A stretch of 64,000 nt of DNA from Sedimenticola_A sp040506895 (GCA_040506895.1 JBEVVY010000001.1:1178001-1242000); one strand, 5' to 3'; positions 15,923 through 24,820 are shown, numbered from the stretch's first letter. Notes: generated by a model from the sequence alone, not told the origin. Made by a program: numbers and translations.

Positions 15923-16093
15923 CTAAGGCTGGGGAAAGGTCACTTCCGCCAGCTTGTCGACGTTCTTATTGACGACCGGTTTATTATTCAACGTACGGTG
16001 ACGTTTAAAACCTTCGACCGTACCATCATCGACCCTTTCCCTGATGGGTGGATCTGCATCGATGACATCCACACATACTTCCATCATTTTCAT
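15923..16093 (-). pseudogene. 5' fragment of an unknown gene cut by the IS
   Basis: On the minus strand an ATG at 16093, preceded by GGGGA six bases away, opens a frame of 56 codons. About 50 codons run to the right end of the IS (15942), and the frame then stops inside it. The visible start reads MKMMEVCVDVIDADPPIRER and is polar. It resembles no family that I recognise. The other half was not found on the left side of the IS. It could be an accidental open frame. Confidence 0.35.
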
Positions 16094-16546
16094 CACGTTT
16101 CCCCGGTTAGCCGATTATCAAAAACTCGCAGGTCGCCCTACGGGTGATATGGGGAGCTTAAGACGCCGTTGGCCCGCAGTTTGTGAGAAAGTTGACGCCC
16201 GGTGAAAAATAATTTTTCAAACAAAAAAACGATTTAAAATGAATCGGTTTTTTGTTTCTAAATTGGCGGAATGGTCGGAGGGGTTTTGTCTACCACCAGA
16301 TGGGATTATCTACCACGGTGAAAAGTGGAGCCCTTGTGGGACAAGGGTTTCGGGGCCCCGGAGATATCTTCTAGTTATATCCGGCCGATATTAAGAACCA
16401 CTACCTCGATCAACCTCATTGACAAAAAACGCAACTGATTTCCTAGGGACCACTCAGTTAGATAAAAAGGCTGAAAGAGAGGTATCTAATGAGCAAAACA
16501 CCCGATGGTCACGTAAGAAAATTTAACAAAACACTGTCCCTTTGTT
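16094..16546. other. Non-coding stretch between the accessory segment and clpX
   Basis: No good gene is visible apart from the hairpin at 16219 and a possible 21-codon frame at 16489. The stretch is AT-richer than its neighbours and marks the boundary between the accessory segment and the nif genes. Confidence 0.4.
16219..16257. terminator. AT-rich bidirectional hairpin
   Basis: Two 15- to 16-base arms (AAACAAAAAAACGATT and AATCGGTTTTTTGTTT) surround a short AT loop. An A-run and a T-run flank a CGATT/AATCG core, so it could stop transcripts in both directions. On the minus strand it is the first terminator-like structure after clpX. Confidence 0.5.
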
Positions 16547-16554
16547 TCACATAG
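16489..16554 (+). CDS. Possible 21-residue peptide
   Basis: An ATG preceded by AGAGAGG opens a short frame starting MSKTPDGHVRKF and ending just inside the 3' end of the convergent clpX gene. The ribosome site is good, but the frame is so short that chance is a serious alternative. No family is recognised. Confidence 0.15.
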   Translation: MSKTPDGHVRKFNKTLSLCFT

Positions 16555-17809
16555 AGGAATTATTACCAAAGAATAGCTCTATTGGTTTCGAGTCATTCAC
16601 TACCTTTTCATCAACAGTACACTGCTCCACCCGTTCCATAGACGGCAATTCGAACATGGTCTTCCGTAGCAAACCTTCCATAACACCTCTAAGTCCCCTG
16701 GCACCTGTACCCCGCTCAATGGCCTTTTGGGCAATGGCAGTAAGCGATTCAGGGGTAAATTCAAGTCCCACACCCTCGTATTCAAAGAGCATTTGATACT
16801 GGCGCACCAGGGCATTCTTGGGTTCGGTAAGTATCTTTACCAGGGCCTTTTCATTCAGGTCATGCAGTGCGGTGATGACAGGAAAACGGCCGATGAACTC
16901 TGGAATAAGACCAAACTGGCGCAGATCGTCGGGCTCCACCGACTCGAATAACCGAAGTTGATCATAGGCCTGTTTCGGTTCCGACAGGTCCACGTGAAAA
17001 CCGATACCCTGCTGTCCCGCACCGAAACGCTTCTCCAAGCGTTTTTCCAGGCCGGCAAAGGCACCACCTGCCACAAAGAGAATGTTGCGAGTATCGACCG
17101 CCTGATCCTCACCATGATCACCCTTCCCCTTGCTGCCAACTTTGATCCTGGCGCCCTCAACCAGTTTCAATAGTGCCTGTTGCACACCCTCTCCAGAGAC
17201 ATCCCGGGTGCCGTGTGAGGACTCTCCTGCCCTGGCCAGTTTGTCGATCTCATCGATATAAACAATGCCCCACTCGGCCAACTCCCGATTGCCCTCGGCA
17301 CTGTCCAAGAGGTGGGCAACAATGCTCTCCACATCATCACCCACGTAACCGGCCTGGGTCAGGGTGGTGGCATCCGCTATTACGAAGGGGACGCCCACGA
17401 TACGAGCCAGCGTGCTGGCCAGCAGTGTCTTCCCGGTGCCGGACGGCCCCAACAGGAGCACGTTGGACTTCTCGAGCTCGACCTCCGCGTCACCCACGCG
17501 CATCTTGGGGTGCTGGGTCTCTATGCTGAGTCGTTTGTAGTGGTTGTAGACCGCCACCGCCAGGGTCTCTTTCGCAAGATCCTGGCCGATGATGTAGCGA
17601 TCAAGCTGGGTCTTCAGCTCGGTTGGCTTCAAGAGGTTCTGCAGCGGCTTGGCGGCGGCACGTTTGCGCCCCCAACTACCCACCACCCGCGATGCCAGCC
17701 GCACGCACTCCTCGCAGATGTGTCCCTCCTCGCCCGCTATCAGGGGAAATTCGGGGCCCTGTTCATGTCCACAAAAGGAACAACACGCTTTCTCACTCTC
17801 ACTACTCAC
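16547..17809 (-). CDS. clpX: ClpX-type AAA+ unfoldase of the nif cluster
   Basis: ClpX unfolds substrates for the ClpP protease. The 420 residues have the full architecture: an N-terminal zinc-binding domain with two Cys pairs (CSFCG and CEEC, residues 10-38), Walker A GPSGTGKT (about 125), pore loop GYVG, Walker B IVYIDEIDK, and the arginine finger and C-terminal domain. It lies last in the nifV-cysE-nifWZM operon, 33 bases after nifM. In Azotobacter vinelandii a second clpX copy (clpX2) has the same place and controls NifB and NifEN levels, so the same role is likely. The housekeeping clpX would be elsewhere. Confidence 0.93.
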   Translation of the reverse strand: MSSESEKACCSFCGHEQGPEFPLIAGEEGHICEECVRLASRVVGSWGRKRAAAKPLQNLLKPTELKTQLDRYIIGQDLAKETLAVAVYNHYKRLSIETQHPKMRVGDAEVELEKSNVLLLGPSGTGKTLLASTLARIVGVPFVIADATTLTQAGYVGDDVESIVAHLLDSAEGNRELAEWGIVYIDEIDKLARAGESSHGTRDVSGEGVQQALLKLVEGARIKVGSKGKGDHGEDQAVDTRNILFVAGGAFAGLEKRLEKRFGAGQQGIGFHVDLSEPKQAYDQLRLFESVEPDDLRQFGLIPEFIGRFPVITALHDLNEKALVKILTEPKNALVRQYQMLFEYEGVGLEFTPESLTAIAQKAIERGTGARGLRGVMEGLLRKTMFELPSMERVEQCTVDEKVVNDSKPIELFFGNNSSM

Positions 17810-17842
17810 GGGAACCTCCCACCAGGCACTGCCGTATTCGGA

Positions 17843-18712
17843 CTAATCCGCATCTCTCTCCTGCAACCCGGCCAGCCAGGCCTTCTGGCAGTTACGCTGC
17901 TGTCGGTGCATCAGAATCTCACGGATACGGGGAGCAGCCTTGGCGAGTGGTGTTACCTTGCCTGGCTTGATCTTTTCACACAGCAGAATATGCAATCCCA
18001 GTTCCGACTCCACTACAGGGCTGATCTCATTCTCTGCCATACCGAACAGCATGGCGTCCAGCTCAGGGTAAAGCTGCCCTCTCTTAACCTCACCAAGCTT
18101 GCCCCCATCCATGGCTGTGGGGCACTCGGAATAGCGCTTGGCAAACTCCTGGAAACGATTGACGCGACCGTTCAGTTTTTCCACCAACTGTTCCATGCGA
18201 GAGCGTGCCGCAGCATAGGTGTTTTCCGGATAGTCCGGATTAATAGTGATAAGGATATGACTGGCCGTTCTCAGCTCCGGGCTCTGGAATCGTTCACGAT
18301 GCATCTCGTAAAAGAGGTTAACGTCTACCTCCTTCACGTCCGCACTGGCTGCAGCCACACGCTGCATCACGCTGTCAAACAACAGTTCCCGGTAGAGCGC
18401 CTGGCGCAGTCCATCGACATCTAGGCCATTGGTCTCCAGGTCGCCAACAAAATCCTCCCGGTTGTCGTAGCGCGAGGCCACAGACTCAATCGCCTCATCG
18501 AGTTGGCCATCAAACACCACCACACCGCTGGCCTCGTCGGACTCCAGTACCAGTGATTCAAGCTCATAGCTCTTGAGTGCCTTGTGATAGGCAGCCTGGC
18601 ACTGCTCCTCGTCAAGCTGGGACAGATTCTTTCCGTAGCCGTCAAGGGCACTGCGCAGCAGGTGATAGTTGAACTCCGGATTGTGGTCGTTCTTCTGCTT
18701 GGACAAGATCAT
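17843..18712 (-). CDS. nifM: NifM, peptidyl-prolyl isomerase for NifH maturation
   Basis: NifM is a parvulin-type isomerase needed to make active Fe protein. The 289 residues have a poorly conserved helical N-terminal half and a rotamase domain at about 140-265 (TASHILITI, then MDGGKLGEVKRGQLYPELD and ELGLHILLCEKI). The start overlaps the end of nifZ by four bases. The order nifW-nifZ-nifM-clpX equals that of Azotobacter. Confidence 0.93.
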   Translation of the reverse strand: MILSKQKNDHNPEFNYHLLRSALDGYGKNLSQLDEEQCQAAYHKALKSYELESLVLESDEASGVVVFDGQLDEAIESVASRYDNREDFVGDLETNGLDVDGLRQALYRELLFDSVMQRVAAASADVKEVDVNLFYEMHRERFQSPELRTASHILITINPDYPENTYAAARSRMEQLVEKLNGRVNRFQEFAKRYSECPTAMDGGKLGEVKRGQLYPELDAMLFGMAENEISPVVESELGLHILLCEKIKPGKVTPLAKAAPRIREILMHRQQRNCQKAWLAGLQERDAD

Positions 18713-19167
18713 TGCTCCTCCTCGGTACCCGGGTACAAGAACTCGAGGGATGCTTCGGGTACCAGCAGTGTTCGCCCTTTGATACGCAGATGATAGGCGG
18801 GGCCGCCCGGATGCTCTCGCAGCACCTGTTCGATCTCCCCTTCGTCCCCCGGACGGGCGATCACCTCACCCTGAATGCCAAGAGGCGCGGTAGGAGTTAC
18901 CTTGTCCCTGAATTCGAAGCGATTGGGTATCCACTCATCGGCCTCCAACTGCAGCTCCTGCTCACGGCAGCCGACCATGATTCCCTGTTCAAAAAAATCC
19001 ACCGAATAGATCAGCTGGTCTTGCAGAAAGGTGCCAACATCACGAACATAGCCCACACTGCCACGACGGATAAGCAATTTGCCCGCCTTCTCTCCGGGAT
19101 AGGTTCCATCGTTGCGCAGGTTCCGCACCACCCGCACTGCCTCACCATATTCATATTTTGGGCGCAC
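18709..19167 (-). CDS. nifZ: NifZ, P-cluster maturation protein
   Basis: NifZ helps form the second P-cluster of the MoFe protein. The 152 residues hold the NifZ fold with (F/Y)EYG..VRVVRNLRNDGTYPG near the start and RRGSVGYVRDVGTFLQD. A second related half follows (RFEFRDKVTPTAPLG and VLREHPGGPAYHLRI), as in Azotobacter. It overlaps nifW by 17 bases and nifM by four. Confidence 0.93.
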   Translation of the reverse strand: MRPKYEYGEAVRVVRNLRNDGTYPGEKAGKLLIRRGSVGYVRDVGTFLQDQLIYSVDFFEQGIMVGCREQELQLEADEWIPNRFEFRDKVTPTAPLGIQGEVIARPGDEGEIEQVLREHPGGPAYHLRIKGRTLLVPEASLEFLYPGTEEEQ

Positions 19168-19498
19168 CGTTCACCACCTGTTTGGTCAGATCCATCAGTG
19201 GGACTTCAACCGTTACCGGCTCGTGCATGCGGAATACCTTGAAGACCTTCTCGGTAACGGCGTTCGATTTGACGAAATCGTTGTAGGCGCTGTTCAGCAG
19301 CCCTGCATAGAGCGGATAACGCTCTTCGTCACTCTCTGGCATATCACCAACATCGTCCAGGTAGTCGTGGAAACGCTGAAGAATATGCAAGCGATTCACA
19401 TGGACCACGGAGGGATCGAAGTCGACTTCGAAATACTCCAGAAAATCCTCCGCGCTGCTGAGTTCATCCAGATCCAATTCCAATTCACTCTCACTCAT
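19151..19498 (-). CDS. nifW: NifW, nitrogenase-stabilising protein
   Basis: NifW binds MoFe protein and is thought to help its maturation or protect it from oxygen. The 115-residue protein matches the family from LSSAEDFLEYFEVDFDP through VVHVNRLHILQRFHDYL to the C-terminal KVFRMHEP segment. It lies between a TPR-like gene and nifZ in the nifV operon. Confidence 0.92.
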   Translation of the reverse strand: MSESELELDLDELSSAEDFLEYFEVDFDPSVVHVNRLHILQRFHDYLDDVGDMPESDEERYPLYAGLLNSAYNDFVKSNAVTEKVFKVFRMHEPVTVEVPLMDLTKQVVNGAPKI

Positions 19499-19545
19499 TG
19501 CTCTGCTCCTGTGTAATCAATATCTCTCATCCCTACTGGGGATGT

Positions 19546-20061
19546 TTATAGAGCCGCCGATCGCTTATCGATGACCTCGCGGGCCACATCGATCAATGCC
19601 TTGGCACCCAGGCGATCCTTGCTATCCAGTTCGGCCACCTTCATCAGCCGGTCCAGTGCGGATTGGTAGTTACCCAGGCGAAGCTCCAGGTAACCGGCCC
19701 CTTTCAATGCCAACATGTAGAACCGAATCAGAGTCATGGAGACCATGACACCACTACCCAGCCACTTATCATTCAGGTCTCGCCAGTCCTCGGGAAACTG
19801 CAAACGCTTGGCGATTACCGTCAGAACACGCTCTGCCACTAGCAGGGCATCCTCCAGTCGATGCTGGTAGTAGAAGTAGCGGTAGAGCCCCACCAACACC
19901 ATGGGATGTGCCGGCTCCAGGAAGTAGGCACGCAGCAGCCACCTTTCCGAACTCTCATCACCGTAATGATCAGCCGCACTGTCGAGGCACTGCTTCACCT
20001 CCGGGTTGATCGGTTCATCGAAATAGAGTGCTTCACCTTCGAAATCGAGCATATCCATCAC
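19546..20061 (-). CDS. TPR-like helical protein of the nif cluster
   Basis: The 171 residues are helical and look like degenerate tetratricopeptide repeats (LRAYFLEPAHPMVLVGLYRY, ALKGAGYLELRLGNYQSALD, KVAELDSKDRLGAKALIDVA). A second protein of the same length and layout is encoded at 27039. Both end with a (D/L)D..DRVGA-type helix. The start overlaps the end of cysE by four bases. The function is not known; protein binding during nitrogenase assembly would fit. Confidence 0.7.
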   Translation of the reverse strand: MMDMLDFEGEALYFDEPINPEVKQCLDSAADHYGDESSERWLLRAYFLEPAHPMVLVGLYRYFYYQHRLEDALLVAERVLTVIAKRLQFPEDWRDLNDKWLGSGVMVSMTLIRFYMLALKGAGYLELRLGNYQSALDRLMKVAELDSKDRLGAKALIDVAREVIDKRSAAL

Positions 20062-20870
20062 GACACCCGCACCTCGCTTGACTCTCCAGTGTGGGGCGGC
20101 TCACAAACCTGTTGCGCATCGCAGTGATCACATTCGTCGTCGGGCAGTGCCCCACCGGGCAGACAACCATGGACGCCCACCTCCTGCTCCAGCAGGCGGA
20201 TGCGTTCCAGAAGGCAGGTGACCGCCTCGGCGACAGGATCCGGTATCAGGTGGTGATCCAGGTTGATACCGTCGTTAGCCCCGCTATCCACGTTGCGCGA
20301 CTGCACCACTTTTCCGGGAATACCCACCACCGTCTGCCCAGCGGGCACCGGGGCTATCACCACGGAATTGGCGCCGACCCTTGCCTTCTTACCGATCTCG
20401 ATGGGACCGAGTATCTTGGCACCGGCGCCCACCACCACCTGGTCTCCTAGGGTTGGGTGGCGCTTGCCCTTGTTCCAGGAGACTCCACCAAGGGTCACGC
20501 CGTGGTAGAGGGTCACGTCATCACCCACTTCGGCGGTCTCGCCGATCACCACGCCAGCACCGTGGTCGATGAAAAAGCGGTGACCGATGGTCGCACCCGG
20601 ATGGATATCGATACTGGTCCAGATACGTGCAATGTAGGAGATGAAACGTGGCAGGTAGCGCCAACCACGGCGCCATAACCGATTGGCCACGCGGTAGAGC
20701 ATGGTGGCGTGCACACCCGGATAGGTGGTGATGATCTCCCAGCGGGTTCTGGCTGCCGGATCACGCTGAAAGACACAGTTGATATCTTCTCGAATTAGCT
20801 CCGTAACAGGACAGCTCTTTTGCTCTTCCCGTTCAGGCAGCGTTTCCATCGTACTCACTGGCATATCCAT
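20058..20870 (-). CDS. cysE: Serine O-acetyltransferase (nif-linked CysE)
   Basis: CysE makes O-acetylserine, the precursor of cysteine. The 270 residues contain the N-terminal helical part and a left-handed beta-helix of hexapeptide repeats (IDIHPGATIG, GAGVVIGETAEVGDDVT, GVTLGGVSWNKGKRHPTLGD). The catalytic His lies in FIDHGAGVVIG. The C-terminal tail carries several Cys residues (CDHCDAQQVC), which is unusual. In Azotobacter cysE1 (nifP) lies after nifV, and the extra enzyme raises Cys supply for NifS. It overlaps nifV by 16 bases. Confidence 0.93.
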   Translation of the reverse strand: MDMPVSTMETLPEREEQKSCPVTELIREDINCVFQRDPAARTRWEIITTYPGVHATMLYRVANRLWRRGWRYLPRFISYIARIWTSIDIHPGATIGHRFFIDHGAGVVIGETAEVGDDVTLYHGVTLGGVSWNKGKRHPTLGDQVVVGAGAKILGPIEIGKKARVGANSVVIAPVPAGQTVVGIPGKVVQSRNVDSGANDGINLDHHLIPDPVAEAVTCLLERIRLLEQEVGVHGCLPGGALPDDECDHCDAQQVCEPPHTGESSEVRVS

Positions 20871-22009
20871 GTCTGGTCTTCTCCGTTGATCTGCAGATAG
20901 AAACGGCGCAAGTCTTTATCCTCCGGCGGGCGCTTTGTCTGGGCAGTGTGGTGACGAACGAGCAACAGCAGCAGTTCGGCCTGGTGCCGATCCAAGGTCA
21001 CGCCCATGTCGGCATAAGCCCGCATCACGGCATGGCTGCCCGAGTGCTTGCCCAGCACGATCTCGTGCTCCCGCCCCATCTCGGCAGGGTCGACCCCCTG
21101 GTAGTTGTTCCTGTCCTTCATCAGGCCGTCAACGTGGATCCCCGCCTCGTGGGTAAATACTCCCTCACCCACCAGGCTCTTCTGCCATCCAACCTTGCGA
21201 CCCGATGCCCGCTCTACCTGGCTGGAAAGCAGGGCGTAGTTGGCCATATCGATTTCACTGCCCTGACCGAAGAACTGGCGCATACCCATCACTACTTCTT
21301 CCAAGGGGGCATTGCCTGCGCGTTCACCAAGACCGTGCACCGTCGTATTAACGTGGGTAGCACCACCACGGATGGCAGCCAGAGTGTTGGCCGTTGCCAG
21401 TCCGAGATCATCGTGGGCATGCATTTCAAACTGCAGGTTGCTCATAGCGCGCAGATCACGCATCACTTCGTATACCCGGAAGGGCTCCATGATCCCCACC
21501 GTGTCTGCAAAGCGAAAACGCTGGGCGCCTGCTCGCTCCACCTCTTCTACAACCCGCCACAGGAATTCCGGATCAGCCCGGGAGGCGTCTTCGCCTCCCA
21601 CGCAGACTTCCAAACCGAGGTTCATCGCCTCGGCCACATGGCGTTCAATCTGGGCAAGAACCCACTCCCGGTTCTTACCCAATTTTTTGTGAATCTGCTG
21701 ATCGGAGACCGGCATGGAGATATCCACTCGCTGCACACCTAAGTCTCTGCACTGGGCGATGTCATGAGAGTGCATGCGACACCAGACCATGAGTTCTGCC
21801 TTTTCAACAACAGCAGATACAGCACGAATAGATTCCCGCTCCTCTGTGCCCATCGCGGGTATGCCGATCTCCAACTCCGATACACCAAGCAGATCCAACG
21901 AACGTGCTATAGCCAGTTTCTCCTCCAGGGTGAAACAGACACCCGCAGACTGCTCGCCGTCTCTGAGTGTGGTGTCATTGATAATCGCTGTGGCTATATC
22001 GGTAGTCAT
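20855..22009 (-). CDS. nifV: Homocitrate synthase NifV
   Basis: NifV condenses acetyl-CoA and 2-oxoglutarate to homocitrate, the organic ligand of FeMo-co. From the ATG at 22009 (AGGAGAG just before it) the 384 residues start MTTDIATAIINDTTLRDGEQ with the TLRDGEQ motif of the DRE-TIM family. HAHDDLGLATANTLA and GLGERAGNAPLEEVVMG are further signatures. It heads the operon nifV-cysE-TPR-nifW-nifZ-nifM-clpX and has its own sigma-54 promoter and NifA site. Confidence 0.96.
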   Translation of the reverse strand: MTTDIATAIINDTTLRDGEQSAGVCFTLEEKLAIARSLDLLGVSELEIGIPAMGTEERESIRAVSAVVEKAELMVWCRMHSHDIAQCRDLGVQRVDISMPVSDQQIHKKLGKNREWVLAQIERHVAEAMNLGLEVCVGGEDASRADPEFLWRVVEEVERAGAQRFRFADTVGIMEPFRVYEVMRDLRAMSNLQFEMHAHDDLGLATANTLAAIRGGATHVNTTVHGLGERAGNAPLEEVVMGMRQFFGQGSEIDMANYALLSSQVERASGRKVGWQKSLVGEGVFTHEAGIHVDGLMKDRNNYQGVDPAEMGREHEIVLGKHSGSHAVMRAYADMGVTLDRHQAELLLLLVRHHTAQTKRPPEDKDLRRFYLQINGEDQTWICQ

Positions 22010-22036
22010 GGCTCTCTCCTTCATAGGATGTACAGG

Positions 22037-22052
22037 AGCAAGTGCCATGCCA
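22037..22052 (-). promoter_or_regulatory. Sigma-54 promoter of the nifV operon
   Basis: On the minus strand the sequence TGGCAT-GGCAC-TTGCT has GG and GC twelve bases apart, as required for -24/-12 elements. It lies about 28 bases before the nifV start. Confidence 0.85.
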
Positions 22053-22125
22053 GCAACTATTGTTCTTGTTAAACAATGAGTTATGGATAAAGTCAACAAT
22101 CAGAAAATGTCGCATTGATGCGCTT

Positions 22126-22141
22126 TGTCGCAAACACTACA
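22126..22141. promoter_or_regulatory. NifA upstream site of nifV
   Basis: TGT-N10-ACA (TGTCGCAAACACTACA) lies about 80 bases upstream of the nifV -24/-12 element. It shares the TGTCGCA core with the sites at 32827 and 48340. Confidence 0.8.
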
Positions 22142-22170
22142 ACGGAATCCACGGCTATTGGCCGCTCCTG

Positions 22171-22306
22171 CGCATCCCTGCACCCACAGCATACGACCGC
22201 CAGGGATGGCGGGAATGCAGAAAATACAGGAGCAGTTTTCTGTCGTGCTTCCTGCAGCTACGTCGCTCCCGGCATTCTGCCTCCCGCGACATAAGGCCAT
22301 CCATGG
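22171..22306. repeat. Dispersed intergenic repeat, copy B
   Basis: It has the same order of motifs as the block at 2694-2858: GACCGCCAGGGATGGCGG, then TGCAGAAAAT with a matching TTTTCTG, and then CGCTCCCGGCAT. Like copy A it lies right after a minus-strand operon end. No coding frame fits. Confidence 0.6.
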
Positions 22307-22308
22307 CC

Positions 22309-22337
22309 AAAAAAAAGACCGCTGCAAAGCAGCGGTC
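22309..22337 (-). terminator. Terminator of the iscA-nifU-nifS operon
   Basis: A perfect 9-bp stem (GACCGCTGC/GCAGCGGTC, loop AAA) is followed on the minus strand by eight T, about 40 bases after the nifS stop. Confidence 0.85.
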
Positions 22338-22376
22338 AACACTCACAGAGCAATACCTATACCTGGAGGATGCTGA

Positions 22377-23588
22377 TCAGGCATAGGTCGGCGCGAACGC
22401 CTTTTCCGGTTCTTCAACCGGACCGTTTTCACCCCAGTAGGGAGAAAGCTTTCTCAACTGCTCGACAATGGGCGGTACGGCCTCGATAACCCGCTCCACC
22501 TCCTCCATGGAGTTATAGCGGGAGAAGGAGAAACGTACCGAACCGTGCGCGGCAGTGAAGGGGATGTCCATCGCGCGCATCACATGGGATGGCTCGAGGG
22601 ACCCGGAAGTACAGGCGGAACCGCTGGAGGCGGCTATACCCATCTTGTTCAGTAGCAGCAGGATGGCCTCGCCCTCAATGTACTCAAAGGCGATATTGCA
22701 GGTATTGGGCAGGCGATTGTTGGGATCTCCCGTTACAAAGCAGTGGGAGACCTTGTCTAAGATGCTTTGCTCCAACTTGTCCCGCATCGCCTTTACAAAA
22801 CTCTTCTCAAAATCCATCGCCTCGCTGGCCATTTCACAGGCTTGTCCAAGAGCCACGATGGATGCGCTGTTCTCGGTACCCGCACGACGACCGCGTTCCT
22901 GGTGCCCTCCTCTCAACAGGGGACGGAAGCGCACACCGCGGCGCAGATAGAGCACGCCGATACCTTTGGGAGCGTGCAGTTTATGTCCCGACAACGACAA
23001 CATGTCGATATTGGTCTCTTTCAGGTTAATGGGCAGTTTGCCTACCGCCTGAACCGCATCCGTGTGGAACATGACACCGGCGGCACGGGCCATCTCAGCC
23101 ATCTCTTCCACGGGAAACAGGGTTCCGCTCTCATTGTTAGCCCACATCACCGAGACGATGGCCACCTTGTCCGAGAGCAGCTTCTGATATTCCTGTATGT
23201 TCAGCCGCCCCTTCTTGTCCACCTCCAAATAGTGGACCGTATAGCCATCCTTCTCGAGGTACTCGCAGAGACTCAGTACCGCAGGATGTTCCACCACGGT
23301 GGTGATGATCTCGCGGCGGTCGGGTTGGGCCTTCAGGGCCGAAAGAATGGCAGTGGAATCCGATTCGGTACCACATGAGGTGAAGATAATCTCCGAATCG
23401 TGTTCAGCGCCCAGCAGCTCCTGTACCTGCTTGCGGGCCTTCTTCACGGCGCGCCCAACCTTGTCGCCAAACTTGTGCAGGGATGAGGGATTGCCGAACT
23501 GTTCGGTGAAATAGGGCAGCATCGCCTCTACCACCTCAGGTGCCACCACGGTGGTGGCGTTGTTGTCTAGATAGATACCGTCAGACAT
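22377..23588 (-). CDS. nifS: Cysteine desulfurase NifS
   Basis: NifS removes sulfur from cysteine for Fe-S clusters that NifU assembles. The 403 residues of this PLP enzyme show YLDNNATTVVAPEVVEAMLPYF at the start, NNESG, the PLP Lys in LSLSGHKLHAPKG (about 203), and the active-site loop Cys in SSGSACTSGSLEPS (about 325). It follows nifU by three bases and precedes a strong terminator. Confidence 0.97.
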   Translation of the reverse strand: MSDGIYLDNNATTVVAPEVVEAMLPYFTEQFGNPSSLHKFGDKVGRAVKKARKQVQELLGAEHDSEIIFTSCGTESDSTAILSALKAQPDRREIITTVVEHPAVLSLCEYLEKDGYTVHYLEVDKKGRLNIQEYQKLLSDKVAIVSVMWANNESGTLFPVEEMAEMARAAGVMFHTDAVQAVGKLPINLKETNIDMLSLSGHKLHAPKGIGVLYLRRGVRFRPLLRGGHQERGRRAGTENSASIVALGQACEMASEAMDFEKSFVKAMRDKLEQSILDKVSHCFVTGDPNNRLPNTCNIAFEYIEGEAILLLLNKMGIAASSGSACTSGSLEPSHVMRAMDIPFTAAHGSVRFSFSRYNSMEEVERVIEAVPPIVEQLRKLSPYWGENGPVEEPEKAFAPTYA

Positions 23589-23591
23589 GGC

Positions 23592-24482
23592 TCAGCCCTC
23601 CACAGCGGCACGGCGCAGCATCTCTTCCTCGGGCAAGACCTGGATGAACTCTCCCAGTCCCTCCGCCAGGTGCTGCTGAATACCACCCAGGGTGGTAGCC
23701 GCCATCTGGCAGCCGGCGCACGCGCCGATCATTTTCACAAAGATGTTGCGTCCATCTACTTCTATCAGTTCCACATCGCCGTGATCCCGCTGCAGGTTGG
23801 GGCGGATCTCGTCGAGCAACTCCTCGATGCGCTTCATGCGCTGCAGGTTGGTTAGCCCGGACTTGGGCTTCTTAACCTCGCCGGCAACCGCATTGGGATC
23901 GAAGGACTCGCCCTTCTCCGCCAGCACCCGGGTAAGGATCTCCTCGATACCCTCGTGGCAGGCGGAACAGCCACCACCCGCCTTGGTGTAGTTGGTCACC
24001 TCCTCCACCGTGCGCAACGAGTTGGCGCGGACAGTCTCTTCGATCATCACCTCGTCAATGGCGAAGCACTTGCAGACCAGGGCTCCCTCTTCATGGTCAT
24101 CCTTCCACTCCTCGCCACGGTAGTTTGCCACCGCCGCCTGGAGTGCCTCGCGACCCATCACCGAACAGTGCATCTTCTCCGGTGGCAGGCCATCAAGAAA
24201 ATCCGCAATATCCTGGTTGCTCACCTTAAGGGCATCGTCGATGTTCATGCCCTTGATGATCTCGGTCAGTGCCGAGCTGGATGCGATGGCCGAGCCACAA
24301 CCGAAGGTCTGGAAACCCGCATCGAGAATCGTCTCGGACTCGGGATCCACCTTGAGGGTAAGCCGCAGGGCATCACCGCATGAAAGAGAGCCCACATCAC
24401 CTACCGCGTTGGCCTCATTAACGGCACCCGCGTTCTTGGGATTGAAGAAGTGCTCCTGAACCTTTTCCGAATAGTCCCACAT
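23592..24482 (-). CDS. nifU: NifU Fe-S cluster scaffold
   Basis: NifU builds and delivers [4Fe-4S] clusters for nitrogenase. From the ATG at 24482 (AGGAG seven bases before) the 296 residues start MWDYSEKVQEHFFNPKNAG. Three domains are present: an IscU-like one with Cys in LSCGDALRL, FGCGSAIAS and MHCSVMG, a central [2Fe-2S] BFD-like domain (CKCF, CSACHEG), and a C-terminal domain with CAGCQMA. All scaffold cysteines are present. An upstream in-frame start lacks a ribosome site. Confidence 0.97.
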   Translation of the reverse strand: MWDYSEKVQEHFFNPKNAGAVNEANAVGDVGSLSCGDALRLTLKVDPESETILDAGFQTFGCGSAIASSSALTEIIKGMNIDDALKVSNQDIADFLDGLPPEKMHCSVMGREALQAAVANYRGEEWKDDHEEGALVCKCFAIDEVMIEETVRANSLRTVEEVTNYTKAGGGCSACHEGIEEILTRVLAEKGESFDPNAVAGEVKKPKSGLTNLQRMKRIEELLDEIRPNLQRDHGDVELIEVDGRNIFVKMIGACAGCQMAATTLGGIQQHLAEGLGEFIQVLPEEEMLRRAAVEG

Positions 24483-24496
24483 GACATATCTCCTGA

Positions 24497-24820
24497 TCAG
24501 GCCGAGAAAGAGTTGCCGCAACCGCAGCTGGCAGAGGCATTGGGGTTTTCGAACTTGAAGCCGCTACCTTCCATGCTGTCCAGGAAGTCCACGGTGACGC
24601 CCTTCAACATGGGGGCACTGTGCGGATCGACGAAGATCTTGATACCCCCGGTTTCGACGATTACATCGTCGCTGTTGGGGGTCTCTTCCAGTTCCATACC
24701 GTACTGCATACCGGAACAGCCACCGCCGGTGACTGATATACGCAGCCCCGCTACAGGTGTTTCCGAACCGTTGATGAAGCGGCTTACCGCTTTTAGTGCA
24801 TTTTCAGTGAGTGTCAGCAT
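24497..24820 (-). CDS. iscA: Nif-specific A-type Fe-S carrier (IscA/HesB)
   Basis: The 107-residue protein has the A-type signature with three conserved Cys: one in GGGCSGMQYG (about 35-45) and two in the C-terminal ASCGCGNSF. A-type carriers accept clusters from the scaffold and pass them to apoproteins. It heads the nifUS operon, as iscA-nif does in Azotobacter, behind a perfect sigma-54 promoter. Confidence 0.93.
   Translation of the reverse strand: MLTLTENALKAVSRFINGSETPVAGLRISVTGGGCSGMQYGMELEETPNSDDVIVETGGIKIFVDPHSAPMLKGVTVDFLDSMEGSGFKFENPNASASCGCGNSFSA

Larger units (their letters stand above)
14743..15942 (+). mobile_element. IS3-family insertion sequence (about 1.2 kb)
   Basis: The element carries two overlapping reading frames with a slippery A AAA AAG in between, which is the IS3 design. 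Terminal inverted repeats can be read: both ends start TGACCTTTCCCC, followed by further imperfect matches (TTA..ACCA.GA) to about 31 bases. The flanks are AAGT on the left and CTTC on the right, so no target duplication is seen. This suggests recombination after insertion or an adjacent deletion. The element lies between hipA and a truncated gene start. Confidence 0.85.

Noticed and set aside
15917..16147. 76-codon plus-strand frame across the IS right end
   Set aside because: It starts inside the IS terminal repeat and encodes no recognisable protein; the minus-strand frame is more gene-like.
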